Source of the DNA: Asaia bogorensis
Lineage (GTDB): Bacteria > Pseudomonadota > Alphaproteobacteria > Acetobacterales > Acetobacteraceae
Direction of reading: 5' to 3'
Length of the DNA stretch: 6,353 bases
Assembly (NCBI GenBank): GCA_945873675.1
Contig: CAMCEP010000168.1
Coordinates: forward strand, 1 to 6,353
A model generated the notes under the pieces. That model did not search any database. It had not been told where the DNA came from and saw only the letters and a list, made by a program, of their open reading frames with translations. A program made the position numbers and the translations under genes. Of the stretch, positions 1 through 6,353 are shown one piece after another; position 1 is the stretch's first letter, and each line of letters opens with the position of its first letter.

Positions 1-995
1 CTGACATCGCGTGTTGAGAACAAGTGGCGCAGATTTTCGCGAAATGGGCCGCGCCGGAACAGCGACATCTGCGTTTCCGTCAGCGCCGAATAAAATTGCT
101 GCAAGCGGGTCTCAGGCCGATAGCGCGGGATAAAGCCCGGTTCCACAACGGCACGCGCGATATCTTCGCGCTGCCAGAAATGCAAACCACTTGTCGTGCG
201 CGGATTGCATTCAATCCCCCAGGGCTGGCCGGCCTCATCCACCATGATGTCGAAGGCGATGAAGCCGGTCCAGTTGGCCGCGGCGATGAAACGCGTGATC
301 CAATCGGCAATAGCGGGGTGTTCCACCCGTTCAAAAGCCACCGCGACCGAACCCGATTTCTGCGCCGCGCGGTAGATGACCGTGGAAGAAACCCGCCCCT
401 CATGTGCGATGGAACAGGAACTATATTCCGCGCCCATCACGCAGCGCTGCACAATCGTGGGAATCGCGGGATCAGGCGCGGGCAAGGCAGCTCCGGCGGG
501 CAGCAGGCGCACGCCGCGACCAGAACAGGAATGCACTGGCTTGACCACCACCGGACCGATTTGCACCAATGCCTCGGCCGCAGAATCGCCAAGCGCATGG
601 GTCTCCGGGACGGCAAGGCCCCAAGCGACTGCCTGCTGCACGAAGCCGTGCTTGTTGTGTAGCCGGAGCAAATTTTCCGGTGGCATGGTGAATAGCCGCG
701 TGGTGGTGGGCAAGCCATCGCGCAGGAACGCCACATGCATGGTTTCTTCCGAAACCGGCACGACAAGATCAATCTTCTCATCCGCGATGATACGCCGAAG
801 ATCAGCCAGATAGGCCTGCTTGTCTTCCGCCGGTGCTGTCACGCGATGGCTTTGCGCCACCGCGCGGGATGCGCCCGCCAGATGGCGCTTGAAGGGTTCC
901 GCCACCACCACACGCCAACCAAGATCAGCAAAGCCGCGCGCCAAATCCAACGCCTTGGGCAGGCGCCCCAGGGTGAGCAGCAGATTGCCTGTCAT
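1..995 (-). CDS. ATP-grasp family ligase (carboxylate-amine/thiol ligase-like), C-terminus cut by window edge
   Basis: The minus frame is open from ATG at 995 to the left edge, giving 331 residues without a stop. It starts MTGNLLLTLGRLPKALDLAR, a Rossmann-like pre-ATP-grasp domain (about 1-110). A typical ATP-grasp fold follows: VVVKPVHSCSGRGV at 149-162 has the ATP-contacting lysine (K152) and glycine-rich loop, GAEYSS lies at 188-193, and GFIAFDIMVDE (244-254) plus GIECNPRTTSG (260-270) supply the metal ligands D249, E262 and N264. ATP-grasp enzymes activate a carboxylate as an acyl phosphate and pass it to an amine, thiol or similar nucleophile; the substrates here cannot be read from the sequence. 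The ATG overlaps the P450 stop as ATGA, so translation is probably coupled. All motifs are intact, so I see no sign of decay. The fold is secure; the reaction and any link to carotenoids are inference. Confidence 0.88.
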   Translation of the reverse strand, partial: MTGNLLLTLGRLPKALDLARGFADLGWRVVVAEPFKRHLAGASRAVAQSHRVTAPAEDKQAYLADLRRIIADEKIDLVVPVSEETMHVAFLRDGLPTTTRLFTMPPENLLRLHNKHGFVQQAVAWGLAVPETHALGDSAAEALVQIGPVVVKPVHSCSGRGVRLLPAGAALPAPDPAIPTIVQRCVMGAEYSSCSIAHEGRVSSTVIYRAAQKSGSVAVAFERVEHPAIADWITRFIAAANWTGFIAFDIMVDEAGQPWGIECNPRTTSGLHFWQREDIARAVVEPGFIPRYRPETRLQQFYSALTETQMSLFRRGPFRENLRHLFSTRDV

Positions 996-2377
996 GCCAC
1001 GCGGGTGACGCGGCACATCACCTGCCGCGCCGGGCGCGTGGTGAGCCGCGCTGCGGGGCGCACATCACCAGGCGCTTCGATGTGAAAATCAAAATGGCGG
1101 AATAGCCGCGCAATCAGTAGTACCGCTTCAACCTGCGCAAAGGCAGCACCCGCGCAAACCCGCGGGCCAATGCCGAAGGGAATATAGGCGCCCGTGGTCA
1201 TTTCCGCTTCGCGTTCCGGCAGAAAACGGTCTGGGTCAAACATATGCGGATCGCGCCAATAGGCCTGGTGGCGATGCAGCACCCAGGGTGCCACCATGAT
1301 CAGCGCGCCCTTCTTCACCGGGTAATCACCGATGCGCGTTGCCTCATTCGCGACACGCGGCAGGAAGGTGATGGGTGGATAAAGCCGGAGCGTTTCGCGA
1401 AACACGTTGCGTATAAATGGAAGTTTTCGCGTATGTTCGAACAGGATGGGTCCTTCGCCGACAACCTCATTCACCTCAGCACGCAGCCGCGCCACTAGCG
1501 CGGGTTGCGTCGCAAGCAAATAGAAAACCCAGGTCAGCGCGCTGGCGCTAGTTTCATGCCCGGCCAGGAACAGCACGCCGAGCTGATCAATCAATTCTTC
1601 GCGCGTGAAGGCTTTGCCTTCCACATCATGCGCGGCGATGATGGCACTTGCGATATCATCAAAGCTGCTGGCGCCATCGCCCAAATGCGTATCCAGCAAT
1701 TCGCCCAAATATCGCCGAATCAGACCACAGGCATTCAGCACGCTTTCCTTTTGCGGAATGCGTTTCCAGGCGCGGTCAAAAATCAGCCGGCGAATTTCCA
1801 CCTGCGCCACGCTATGTTCGAATTCAGTGAAGGCATCGAAGACCTCATGCGCCACGCGTGTCTCGAGCCCGGTTGAAAATACCGTGCGGCAGATGATGTC
1901 TGCCGTCATGTGGCTCATCATCAGGTCGAGTGAAAAGCACTTATCGCGCGCGGCGTGATCGGCCAGTGTGGCTTCGGCCGCCGCCGCGCCGGCTTCCATG
2001 GCCGGGAAAGCGCGGTTGACGCGCATCATTGTTAAGGCCGGGTCAATCATGCCGCGCTGACGCCGCCAGGTGGCGCCGGAGGAGACAAAGATCGAGTCGC
2101 CAATCAAGGGATCCAGCGCATGCACCATCAGATCGCTTTTGGGCAGAATGCCCTTGGGATCGGTCAGCACTTCGCGCACCAGATCGGGGCGATTGACGAT
2201 GATGGTGGACCGGCGCGAATAGCCAAGCGGCCCGATCGGCATGCGATAAGCCTCGGCCGGCAAAAGCGAGAGCAAATCACCATCGCCGCGGATCATGCAG
2301 CGCATCAGGGCGATCACCGCGGGCAAGGGCTCTGGCCGCGGCGGGGCAAAGGCGCGGAAGGTCAGCGCGTGATTCAT
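992..2377 (-). CDS. Cytochrome P450 monooxygenase
   Basis: A complete 461-residue P450, normal length for a soluble bacterial or CYP102/CYP4-like enzyme. All hallmarks are present: C-helix WRRQR (104-108), I-helix oxygen-activation motif AGHETS (272-277), K-helix ExxR as E328-R331 within FRETLRLYPP, DPDRF (381-385), and the heme loop FGIGPRVCAG (401-410) with ligand Cys408. No signal peptide or N-terminal anchor is obvious, so it is probably cytosolic or peripherally membrane-bound. I chose ATG 2377 (MNHALTFRAF) because the proline-rich lead into the P450 fold begins there. An in-frame ATG at 2458 would add 27 residues unlike the family and lie close to the candidate operator; neither start has a strong Shine-Dalgarno. 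No ferredoxin or reductase partner lies in the window. Its stop overlaps the ATP-grasp start. The neighbouring crt genes suggest a carotenoid or isoprenoid substrate, but a fatty acid is equally possible on sequence alone. Confidence 0.93.
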   Translation of the reverse strand: MNHALTFRAFAPPRPEPLPAVIALMRCMIRGDGDLLSLLPAEAYRMPIGPLGYSRRSTIIVNRPDLVREVLTDPKGILPKSDLMVHALDPLIGDSIFVSSGATWRRQRGMIDPALTMMRVNRAFPAMEAGAAAAEATLADHAARDKCFSLDLMMSHMTADIICRTVFSTGLETRVAHEVFDAFTEFEHSVAQVEIRRLIFDRAWKRIPQKESVLNACGLIRRYLGELLDTHLGDGASSFDDIASAIIAAHDVEGKAFTREELIDQLGVLFLAGHETSASALTWVFYLLATQPALVARLRAEVNEVVGEGPILFEHTRKLPFIRNVFRETLRLYPPITFLPRVANEATRIGDYPVKKGALIMVAPWVLHRHQAYWRDPHMFDPDRFLPEREAEMTTGAYIPFGIGPRVCAGAAFAQVEAVLLIARLFRHFDFHIEAPGDVRPAARLTTRPARQVMCRVTRVA

Positions 2378-2451
2378 GGGGCCCTGCCCTGCACAAAGGC
2401 GGGGCGGCCCAAGGGGAAGACGCGCTGCAATTCTTGAACTGCCATACCTGA

Positions 2452-2480
2452 TTTCCATGCTTTACATCGGCATGTGTCAA
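2452..2480 (-). promoter_or_regulatory. Weak candidate promoter for the P450/ATP-grasp transcript
   Basis: On the minus strand a perfect TTGACA (plus positions 2475-2480) matches the sigma-70 -35 consensus. Seventeen bases downstream is TGGAAA (2452-2457), a poor -10 element. The -35 lies inside the 26-bp palindrome, so a protein bound there would be expected to block or modulate it. The weak -10 keeps this tentative; the promoter could be activator-dependent or use another sigma factor. Confidence 0.25.
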
Positions 2481-2496
2481 GTGCAATTGTCACATG
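2471..2496. promoter_or_regulatory. 26-bp imperfect palindrome, candidate operator between divergent operons
   Basis: The left arm CATGTGTCAAGTG (2471-2483) and right arm CAATTGTCACATG (2484-2496) are complementary at 11 of 13 paired positions, centred on TGCA. It is the most symmetric element I found in the 137-bp region between the two divergent gene pairs. Its size and symmetry suit a dimeric helix-turn-helix regulator. The outer TGTG/CACA resembles CRP/FNR-type half-sites, but the spacing is wider than the standard TGTGA-N6-TCACA. It also does not fit the PpsR/CrtJ spacing TGT-N12-ACA. One site here could control both transcripts. The regulator is not in the window. Confidence 0.5.
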
Positions 2497-2502
2497 AAAG
2501 CC

Positions 2503-2509
2503 GGGGAGG
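2503..2509 (+). promoter_or_regulatory. Strong ribosome binding site that fixes the start of the membrane protein gene
   Basis: GGGGAGG lies five bases before ATG 2515, an ideal Shine-Dalgarno position. The earlier in-frame ATG at 2494 lies in the right arm of the palindrome and has no such element before it. The start at 2515 is therefore preferred. Confidence 0.8.
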
Positions 2510-2514
2510 CTCGG

Positions 2515-3258
2515 ATGGTCCTGTTCCTGTTCCATGCGCTGGTTGCCGCCCATATCGTGACGGGCAGCATTGGTGCGATTGCTTTCTGGGTACCCGTGAT
2601 TGGGCGGAAGGGCGGCGCCAACCACGCGCGCTGGGGGAAGATTTTTACCTTCGCGCTGCTGATCACCGGCTGCCTTGCCATGACCATGAGCCTGCTGACC
2701 CTGGCCGCACCAATTGAAACCCACCCGCATCTGGAAGGCCGGTTTGATGAGGCCTTCATCCGCGGTATTTTCGGTTGGATGATGCTGATGACCGGGCTGC
2801 TGACGGTGAACCTTGCCTGGTATGGCTGGCTTTCCATTCGTAACAAGCGCCGCCATGAATTGAATCGCACCAGGCTCAATCTGTTTCTGCAATATGCGCT
2901 GATCCCGGCTTCCTTGAATTGCGCCTGGCAGGGCTGGATGATTGGCCAGCCTTTGATGATCGGCATTTGCATCGTGGGGCTCGCGACGGCGGCCACGAAT
3001 CTCTGGTTCCTGATGGCGCGCGAACCGGGGCCGGGTTCCTGGATCAAGGAACACATCAAGGCTTTGGTGGGTGCCGGCATATCAGTCTACACCGCCTTCA
3101 TGGCTTTCGGGTCCGTCAGGGTTTTTCCAGAATTGGCGCTCAATCCCTTCATGTGGGCAGTGCCGCTGGTTGTGGGTGTTTCGCTGATCATCTGGCATCG
3201 CCGCGTGGTGGATCGGCAATTCGCCGGACGCGGCCGGCGATTAAGCGCTGCAACGTAA
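2515..3258 (+). CDS. Multi-pass inner membrane protein, possibly DUF2306-related, unknown function
   Basis: A 247-residue, very hydrophobic protein beginning MVLFLFHALVAAHIVTG. About seven membrane segments can be read: roughly 2-29, 43-65, 84-106, 122-138, 144-167, 180-200 and 210-227, with a basic C-terminal tail (HRRVVDRQFAGRGRRL). Likely functional residues include H7 and H13 in the first helix, KGGANHARWGKIF (32-44) in the first loop, and EHIKALVGAGISVYTAFMAF (179-198). The pattern of His-x5-His, an aromatic/proline turn and a KG..H..WG loop recalls the DUF2306 family of uncharacterised bacterial membrane proteins, but I assign this from memory and with caution. It ends one base before crtD, so the two genes are almost certainly co-transcribed, implying a role in carotenoid or membrane physiology. 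It does not look like CruF or CrtF. No function is claimed. Confidence 0.82.
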   Translation: MVLFLFHALVAAHIVTGSIGAIAFWVPVIGRKGGANHARWGKIFTFALLITGCLAMTMSLLTLAAPIETHPHLEGRFDEAFIRGIFGWMMLMTGLLTVNLAWYGWLSIRNKRRHELNRTRLNLFLQYALIPASLNCAWQGWMIGQPLMIGICIVGLATAATNLWFLMAREPGPGSWIKEHIKALVGAGISVYTAFMAFGSVRVFPELALNPFMWAVPLVVGVSLIIWHRRVVDRQFAGRGRRLSAAT

Positions 3259-3259
3259 C

Positions 3260-4789
3260 ATGGCTGCCCCGCGCGTTGTTGTGATTGGCGCCGGCATGGG
3301 CGGGCTTGCAGCCGCCGCCGATCTTGCGCGGCGTGGTGCGGCGGTGACAGTGCTGGAACGCGCCGCGGCACCGGGCGGCAAAATGCGCGAAGTCATGGTG
3401 GATGGCAGCCCAATTGATGGCGGCCCGACGGTTTTTACCATGCGCTGGATTTTTGAAGGGCTATTCGCGGATGCCGGCGCCTCCCTGGAAACTGCGCTGC
3501 CCTTGCAAAAAGCAGATATCCTGGCGCGGCATGCCTGGCGCGCTGGCGGCAGGCTTGATCTATTTGCGGATATCGCGCGTTCCGCTGATGCCATCGGCGA
3601 TTTCGCCGGCGCGGCGGAAGCGCGCGGGTATCGTGCCTTTTGTGCGCGAAGCGCTGATATTTTCCGCACGCTGCGCGGTTCCTTCATTGCTGCCGAACGC
3701 CCCTCCCCGCTTGATCTGGTGAAGCGCGTTGGCATTACCAATATCGCTGCGCTGATTCGTACCGCACCGATGAAGACGCTCTGGGATGCCTTGGGCGAGC
3801 ATTTTCGTGACCCGCGCTTACGTCAATTATTTGGGCGTTACGCGACCTATTGCGGGTGTTCGCCCTGGTTGGCGCCGGCCACGCTGATGCTTGTCGCGCA
3901 TGTGGAACAGGATGGTGTGTGGTTTGTGAAGGGCGGCATGCGGCGCGTGGCGGATGCTATCCAGCGCCTGGCTGAAGCCAAGGGTGCTGACTTCCGCTTT
4001 GGTGCGGAAGTTGCGGAGATTGTGACGCGCCAAGGCCGCGTTTCTGGTGTGCGGCTGGCACAGGGCGAGGAAATTCCCGCAGATGCTGTGGTCTTCAACG
4101 GCGATGTGGCAGCGCTGGCGCAGGGCCTTTTGGGACAAGCGCCGCGCAGTGCAGCAGAAGACACGCCACGCGCCGCGCGTTCCCTTTCTGCCGTCACCTG
4201 GTGTGTGAAGGCGCCGACCTCTGGCTTTCCCCTGGTGCATCACAATGTGTTTTTCTCTGAGGATTACGCGGCGGAATTCGACGCTATCTTCCGCCGGCGC
4301 GACATCACTGCGGCACCGACAGTTTATATTTGCGCGCAGGATCGAGAAGCAGGGCCGGGCCCCGCGCAGGGCTCGCCGGAACGGATGCTCGTGCTGATCA
4401 ATGCGCCAGCCGATGGTGATCGGCGCAGCCATACGCCTGATGAAATCGCAGAACTTGGTGAGCGTGGCTTTGGCTTGCTGAAGGCCTGCGGCCTGGATGT
4501 GGCACGCAGTGCGGGTGAGGAAGTGGTCACCACGCCAGAAGGCTTTGCCAGGCTTTTCCCGGGTTCCGGTGGCGCGCTTTATGGCCGAGCCAGCCACGGC
4601 ACAACCGGCACCTTTGCGCGACCAGGCGCGGTGACGCGGCTGCAAGGGCTCTATTTGGCCGGTGGTTCCGTGCATCCCGGGCCTGGCATTCCCATGGCGG
4701 CAATGTCAGGGCGCATCGCTGCGGCGCGGCTTTTGGAAGATTGGGCCGGCGCGCGGGGCACTATTCGGATTGGGGCGGGGCGCGCTTAG
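3260..4789 (+). CDS. crtD: Hydroxyneurosporene/methoxyneurosporene-type carotenoid 3,4-desaturase (CrtD)
   Basis: A complete 509-residue FAD-dependent amine-oxidase-fold desaturase of the CrtI/CrtD family. The N-terminal dinucleotide-binding motif is GAGMGG (10-15), with E33 ending the second beta strand of the FAD-binding fold, then APGGKM (37-42) and DGGPTVFTMR (53-62). CrtD-type features are FGRYATYCGCSPW (191-203), the stretch LVAHVEQDGVWFVKGGMRR (211-229), and the C-terminal flavin motif GLYLAGGSVHPGPGIPMAAM (463-482). In purple bacteria CrtD adds the C-3,4 double bond to 1-hydroxy or 1-methoxy acyclic carotenoids made by CrtC/CrtF, on the way to spheroidene or spirilloxanthin, acting at the membrane. 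The start ATG follows the previous stop by one base and has no clear Shine-Dalgarno of its own, so translational coupling is likely. crtC, which normally supplies its substrate, is not in the window. A different acyclic-carotenoid desaturase specificity cannot be excluded. Confidence 0.88.
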   Translation: MAAPRVVVIGAGMGGLAAAADLARRGAAVTVLERAAAPGGKMREVMVDGSPIDGGPTVFTMRWIFEGLFADAGASLETALPLQKADILARHAWRAGGRLDLFADIARSADAIGDFAGAAEARGYRAFCARSADIFRTLRGSFIAAERPSPLDLVKRVGITNIAALIRTAPMKTLWDALGEHFRDPRLRQLFGRYATYCGCSPWLAPATLMLVAHVEQDGVWFVKGGMRRVADAIQRLAEAKGADFRFGAEVAEIVTRQGRVSGVRLAQGEEIPADAVVFNGDVAALAQGLLGQAPRSAAEDTPRAARSLSAVTWCVKAPTSGFPLVHHNVFFSEDYAAEFDAIFRRRDITAAPTVYICAQDREAGPGPAQGSPERMLVLINAPADGDRRSHTPDEIAELGERGFGLLKACGLDVARSAGEEVVTTPEGFARLFPGSGGALYGRASHGTTGTFARPGAVTRLQGLYLAGGSVHPGPGIPMAAMSGRIAAARLLEDWAGARGTIRIGAGRA

Positions 4790-4832
4790 CATTTTCAAGC
4801 CAAATGGAATCACTTGGCGAATCGGAAAATGC
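4789..4832. terminator. Nested hairpin at the crtD 3' end, candidate terminator
   Basis: GCATTTTC (4789-4796) pairs perfectly with GAAAATGC (4825-4832), and inside it GCCAA (4799-4803) pairs with TTGGC (4814-4818). The stem begins on the last base of the crtD stop codon. No clear U-tract follows, so an intrinsic terminator is plausible but unproven; the hairpin could instead protect the mRNA 3' end. Confidence 0.4.
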
Positions 4833-4851
4833 GACCAAACCAAAGTTGAGG

Positions 4852-4885
4852 GTGTTTTCCGTGAACGAAGGTAAATGGAAAACGC
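4852..4885. terminator. Hairpin at the crtI 3' end, candidate terminator
   Basis: GTGTTTTCC (4852-4860) pairs with GGAAAACGC (4877-4885): nine pairs including one G-T wobble, with a 16-base loop. It starts two bases beyond the crtI stop. With the hairpin at 4789-4832 it fills most of the convergent gap, where transcripts from both sides must end. The U-rich run is within the stem rather than after it, so the terminator call is tentative. Confidence 0.4.
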
Positions 4886-4886
4886 A

Positions 4887-6353
4887 CTAGTTACGCCTAA
4901 GCGTATCCCCATGCGGCACAAGCTGATCCAGGACCTTGGCTGAGGAAATCACGCCCGGCACACCCGCACCCGGATGCGTGCCGGCGCCAACAAGATAAAG
5001 CCCCTGCACTTCTTCGCTCACATTATGCGGGCGGAACCAGGCGCTTTGGAAAAGCTGAGGTTCCAGCGCAAAGGCAGCGCCATTCACCGATAGCAGCCGA
5101 TCCTGAAAATCCTGCGGCGTGATCATGCGTGATGTGACAAGCGCCTCACCAAGGCCCGGCAATACCGTTTCTTCCAGGCGCTTTTCGATGGCCTTGCGAT
5201 AGGGTTCGGCATGCTTGGCCCAATCTACCTTGCCGCCCAAATGCGGCACGGGGGCAAGCACGTAGAAGGAATCGCAGCCCGGCGGCGCCATTGAGTCATC
5301 TGTCGCGGTCGGGCGATGCAGGTAAAGACTGAAATCTTCCGCAAGGTGCTTGCGCGTAAAAATATCGTGCAGCAATTCCTGGTAACGCGGCCCGAGCACC
5401 ATGGTGTGGTGATAGACATCATCATACCTGCGCTTGGTGCCGAAATACCAGACGAAAAGGCTCATGGAATAACGCGCACGGGCGATCTTACGATCAGTCC
5501 AGCGCCGACGCGGGAAGTCCTGCAACAGCTTACTGTAAGTCCAGGCAACATCGGCGTTGGAGACAACGATATCGGCGGCAAGCCTTTCACCATCAGCCAG
5601 CTCAACGCCTGTTGCGCGGCGGCCTTCGGTGGTGATGGACTTCACTTCGGTGTTGTAGCGAATGCTACCACCCAGACTTGTCGCGAGATTGACGATGCCT
5701 TGCACCAGCGCGCCCATGCCGCCCATGGCGTAATGCACACCATGCAGCCGTTCCAGATGCGCGATCAGGCAGTAATAGGCGGTGGTGGTCATGGGGTTCC
5801 CGCCGATCAGCAGCGGGTGGAAGCTGAAGGCAACGCGCAGCTTATCGCTGGTGAAATAATCGCAGACGCGGCTATAGACGGTGCGATAGCCCTTCAGCCG
5901 GATCAAATCCGGTGCGGCACTGATAAGGCTCGCAAGACTATGGAAAGGCTTATCGGCCAGATCGGCGAAGGCCACGCGAAAGATGCGCTCACTTTCAAGA
6001 ATGAAACGCTCAAAGCCTGCACTGTCTTGCGGCGCAATCCGTGCGACCTCGGCCCGCGTCACATCAAGATCCGCAGAGCAGCGCATCACGTCGCCGTCGT
6101 CGAAGCGGATCAGATAGAAGGGGTCCATCGCGCGCAGATCAATATCCTGCGCAAGCTTGCGCCCGGCGAGCGACCAGAGTTCCTCCAGCAAATAGGGCGC
6201 GGTGATGATGGTGGGGCCGGCGTCAAAAGTGAAACCATCCTGACGAAAAACATAAGCGCGCCCACCTGGCGCATCAAGCTTTTCAAGGATTGTCACACGC
6301 CAACCACGCGCACCAAGCCGAACAGCCGCCGCCAAGCCACCAAAGCCAGAGCC
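4887..6353 (-). CDS. crtI: Phytoene desaturase (CrtI), N-terminus cut by window edge
   Basis: The frame is open from the right edge to TAG at 4887-4889, giving 488 visible residues. It enters directly at the FAD-binding motif GSGFGG (visible 1-6), so only a short N-terminal piece, probably some 10-20 residues, is missing. The TTG at 6335 is an internal Leu just after this motif, not the start. Other signatures are E24 after the second strand, PGGRAYVF (29-36), FDAGPTIIT (43-51), SFHPLLIGGNP, the stretch LGPRYQELLHDIF, LAPVPHLGG, QSAWFRPHN, and the CrtI C-terminal flavin motif GLYLVGAGTHPGAGVPGVIS (451-470). CrtI enzymes carry out successive desaturations of phytoene to neurosporene or lycopene at the membrane; the number of steps cannot be read from sequence. 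The match to purple-bacterial CrtI is close throughout, favouring it over a C30 CrtN. It faces crtD tail to tail; crtB, its usual neighbour, is not visible. Confidence 0.93.
   Translation of the reverse strand, partial: GSGFGGLAAAVRLGARGWRVTILEKLDAPGGRAYVFRQDGFTFDAGPTIITAPYLLEELWSLAGRKLAQDIDLRAMDPFYLIRFDDGDVMRCSADLDVTRAEVARIAPQDSAGFERFILESERIFRVAFADLADKPFHSLASLISAAPDLIRLKGYRTVYSRVCDYFTSDKLRVAFSFHPLLIGGNPMTTTAYYCLIAHLERLHGVHYAMGGMGALVQGIVNLATSLGGSIRYNTEVKSITTEGRRATGVELADGERLAADIVVSNADVAWTYSKLLQDFPRRRWTDRKIARARYSMSLFVWYFGTKRRYDDVYHHTMVLGPRYQELLHDIFTRKHLAEDFSLYLHRPTATDDSMAPPGCDSFYVLAPVPHLGGKVDWAKHAEPYRKAIEKRLEETVLPGLGEALVTSRMITPQDFQDRLLSVNGAAFALEPQLFQSAWFRPHNVSEEVQGLYLVGAGTHPGAGVPGVISSAKVLDQLVPHGDTLRRN

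Noticed and set aside
24..662. 212-residue plus-strand open frame
   Set aside because: It is antisense to the ATP-grasp gene, whose frame carries clear family motifs; the plus-strand translation is Arg/His-rich and matches nothing recognisable.
1244..1958. Several plus-strand open frames of 60-123 residues across the P450 gene
   Set aside because: All are antisense to the P450, overlap one another in different frames, and have no family-like motifs.
2473..2494. PpsR/CrtJ operator (TGT-N12-ACA) in the divergent region
   Set aside because: The TGT and ACA elements present are 14 bases apart (2475-2477 and 2492-2494), and no pair with the required 12-base spacing was found there.
2374..3080. 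Two overlapping minus-strand open frames (226 and 196 residues)
   Set aside because: They are antisense to the membrane protein gene and the divergent promoter region. The plus frame has coherent membrane helices and a strong Shine-Dalgarno, so these are shadows.
3827..4675. 282-residue minus-strand open frame inside crtD
   Set aside because: It lies wholly within crtD in antisense, and the long open reading is a by-product of GC-rich codon use. No domain is recognisable.
4662..4874. 70-residue plus-strand open frame spanning the end of crtD and the convergent gap
   Set aside because: It begins inside crtD in another frame and has no recognisable features or ribosome binding site.
6333..6335. 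TTG as the start codon of crtI
   Set aside because: The frame continues upstream to the window edge and encodes the essential GSGFGG flavin-binding motif, so the true start lies outside the window.

Overview
This window looks like part of a carotenoid gene cluster from a purple or aerobic anoxygenic phototrophic alphaproteobacterium. GC content is high (roughly 60% by eye). The two carotenoid enzymes are of the purple-bacterial type: a CrtI phytoene desaturase and a CrtD hydroxyneurosporene-type desaturase. A member of the Rhodospirillales/Acetobacteraceae fits, but the genus cannot be told from the sequence alone. Nearly every base is coding, and no RNA gene, mobile element or CRISPR array is visible.

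Layout. Positions 1-995 (minus) hold an ATP-grasp ligase whose C-terminus runs off the left edge. It overlaps by four bases (ATGA) the end of a complete cytochrome P450 (992-2377, minus), so these two form one tightly coupled transcript. A 137-bp divergent intergenic region (2378-2514) separates them from a rightward pair: a multi-pass membrane protein of unknown function (2515-3258), possibly DUF2306-related, and crtD (3260-4789), with one base between them. The divergent region contains a 26-bp imperfect palindrome (2471-2496), a good candidate for a shared operator. A 97-bp convergent gap (4790-4886) carries two hairpins and separates crtD from crtI (4887-6353, minus), whose N-terminus runs off the right edge.

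How the genes may work together. CrtI desaturates phytoene to neurosporene or lycopene. CrtD later adds a 3,4-double bond to hydrated or methoxylated acyclic carotenoids on the route to spheroidene or spirilloxanthin. Its usual partners (crtC, crtF, crtB, crtE, crtA) are not in the window. The novel part is the P450/ATP-grasp pair, which shares a control region with the membrane protein/crtD pair. It is tempting to infer an extra tailoring branch, in which the P450 oxidises a carotenoid or other lipid and the ATP-grasp enzyme joins a carboxylate to an amine or thiol. That is a hypothesis from gene order only.
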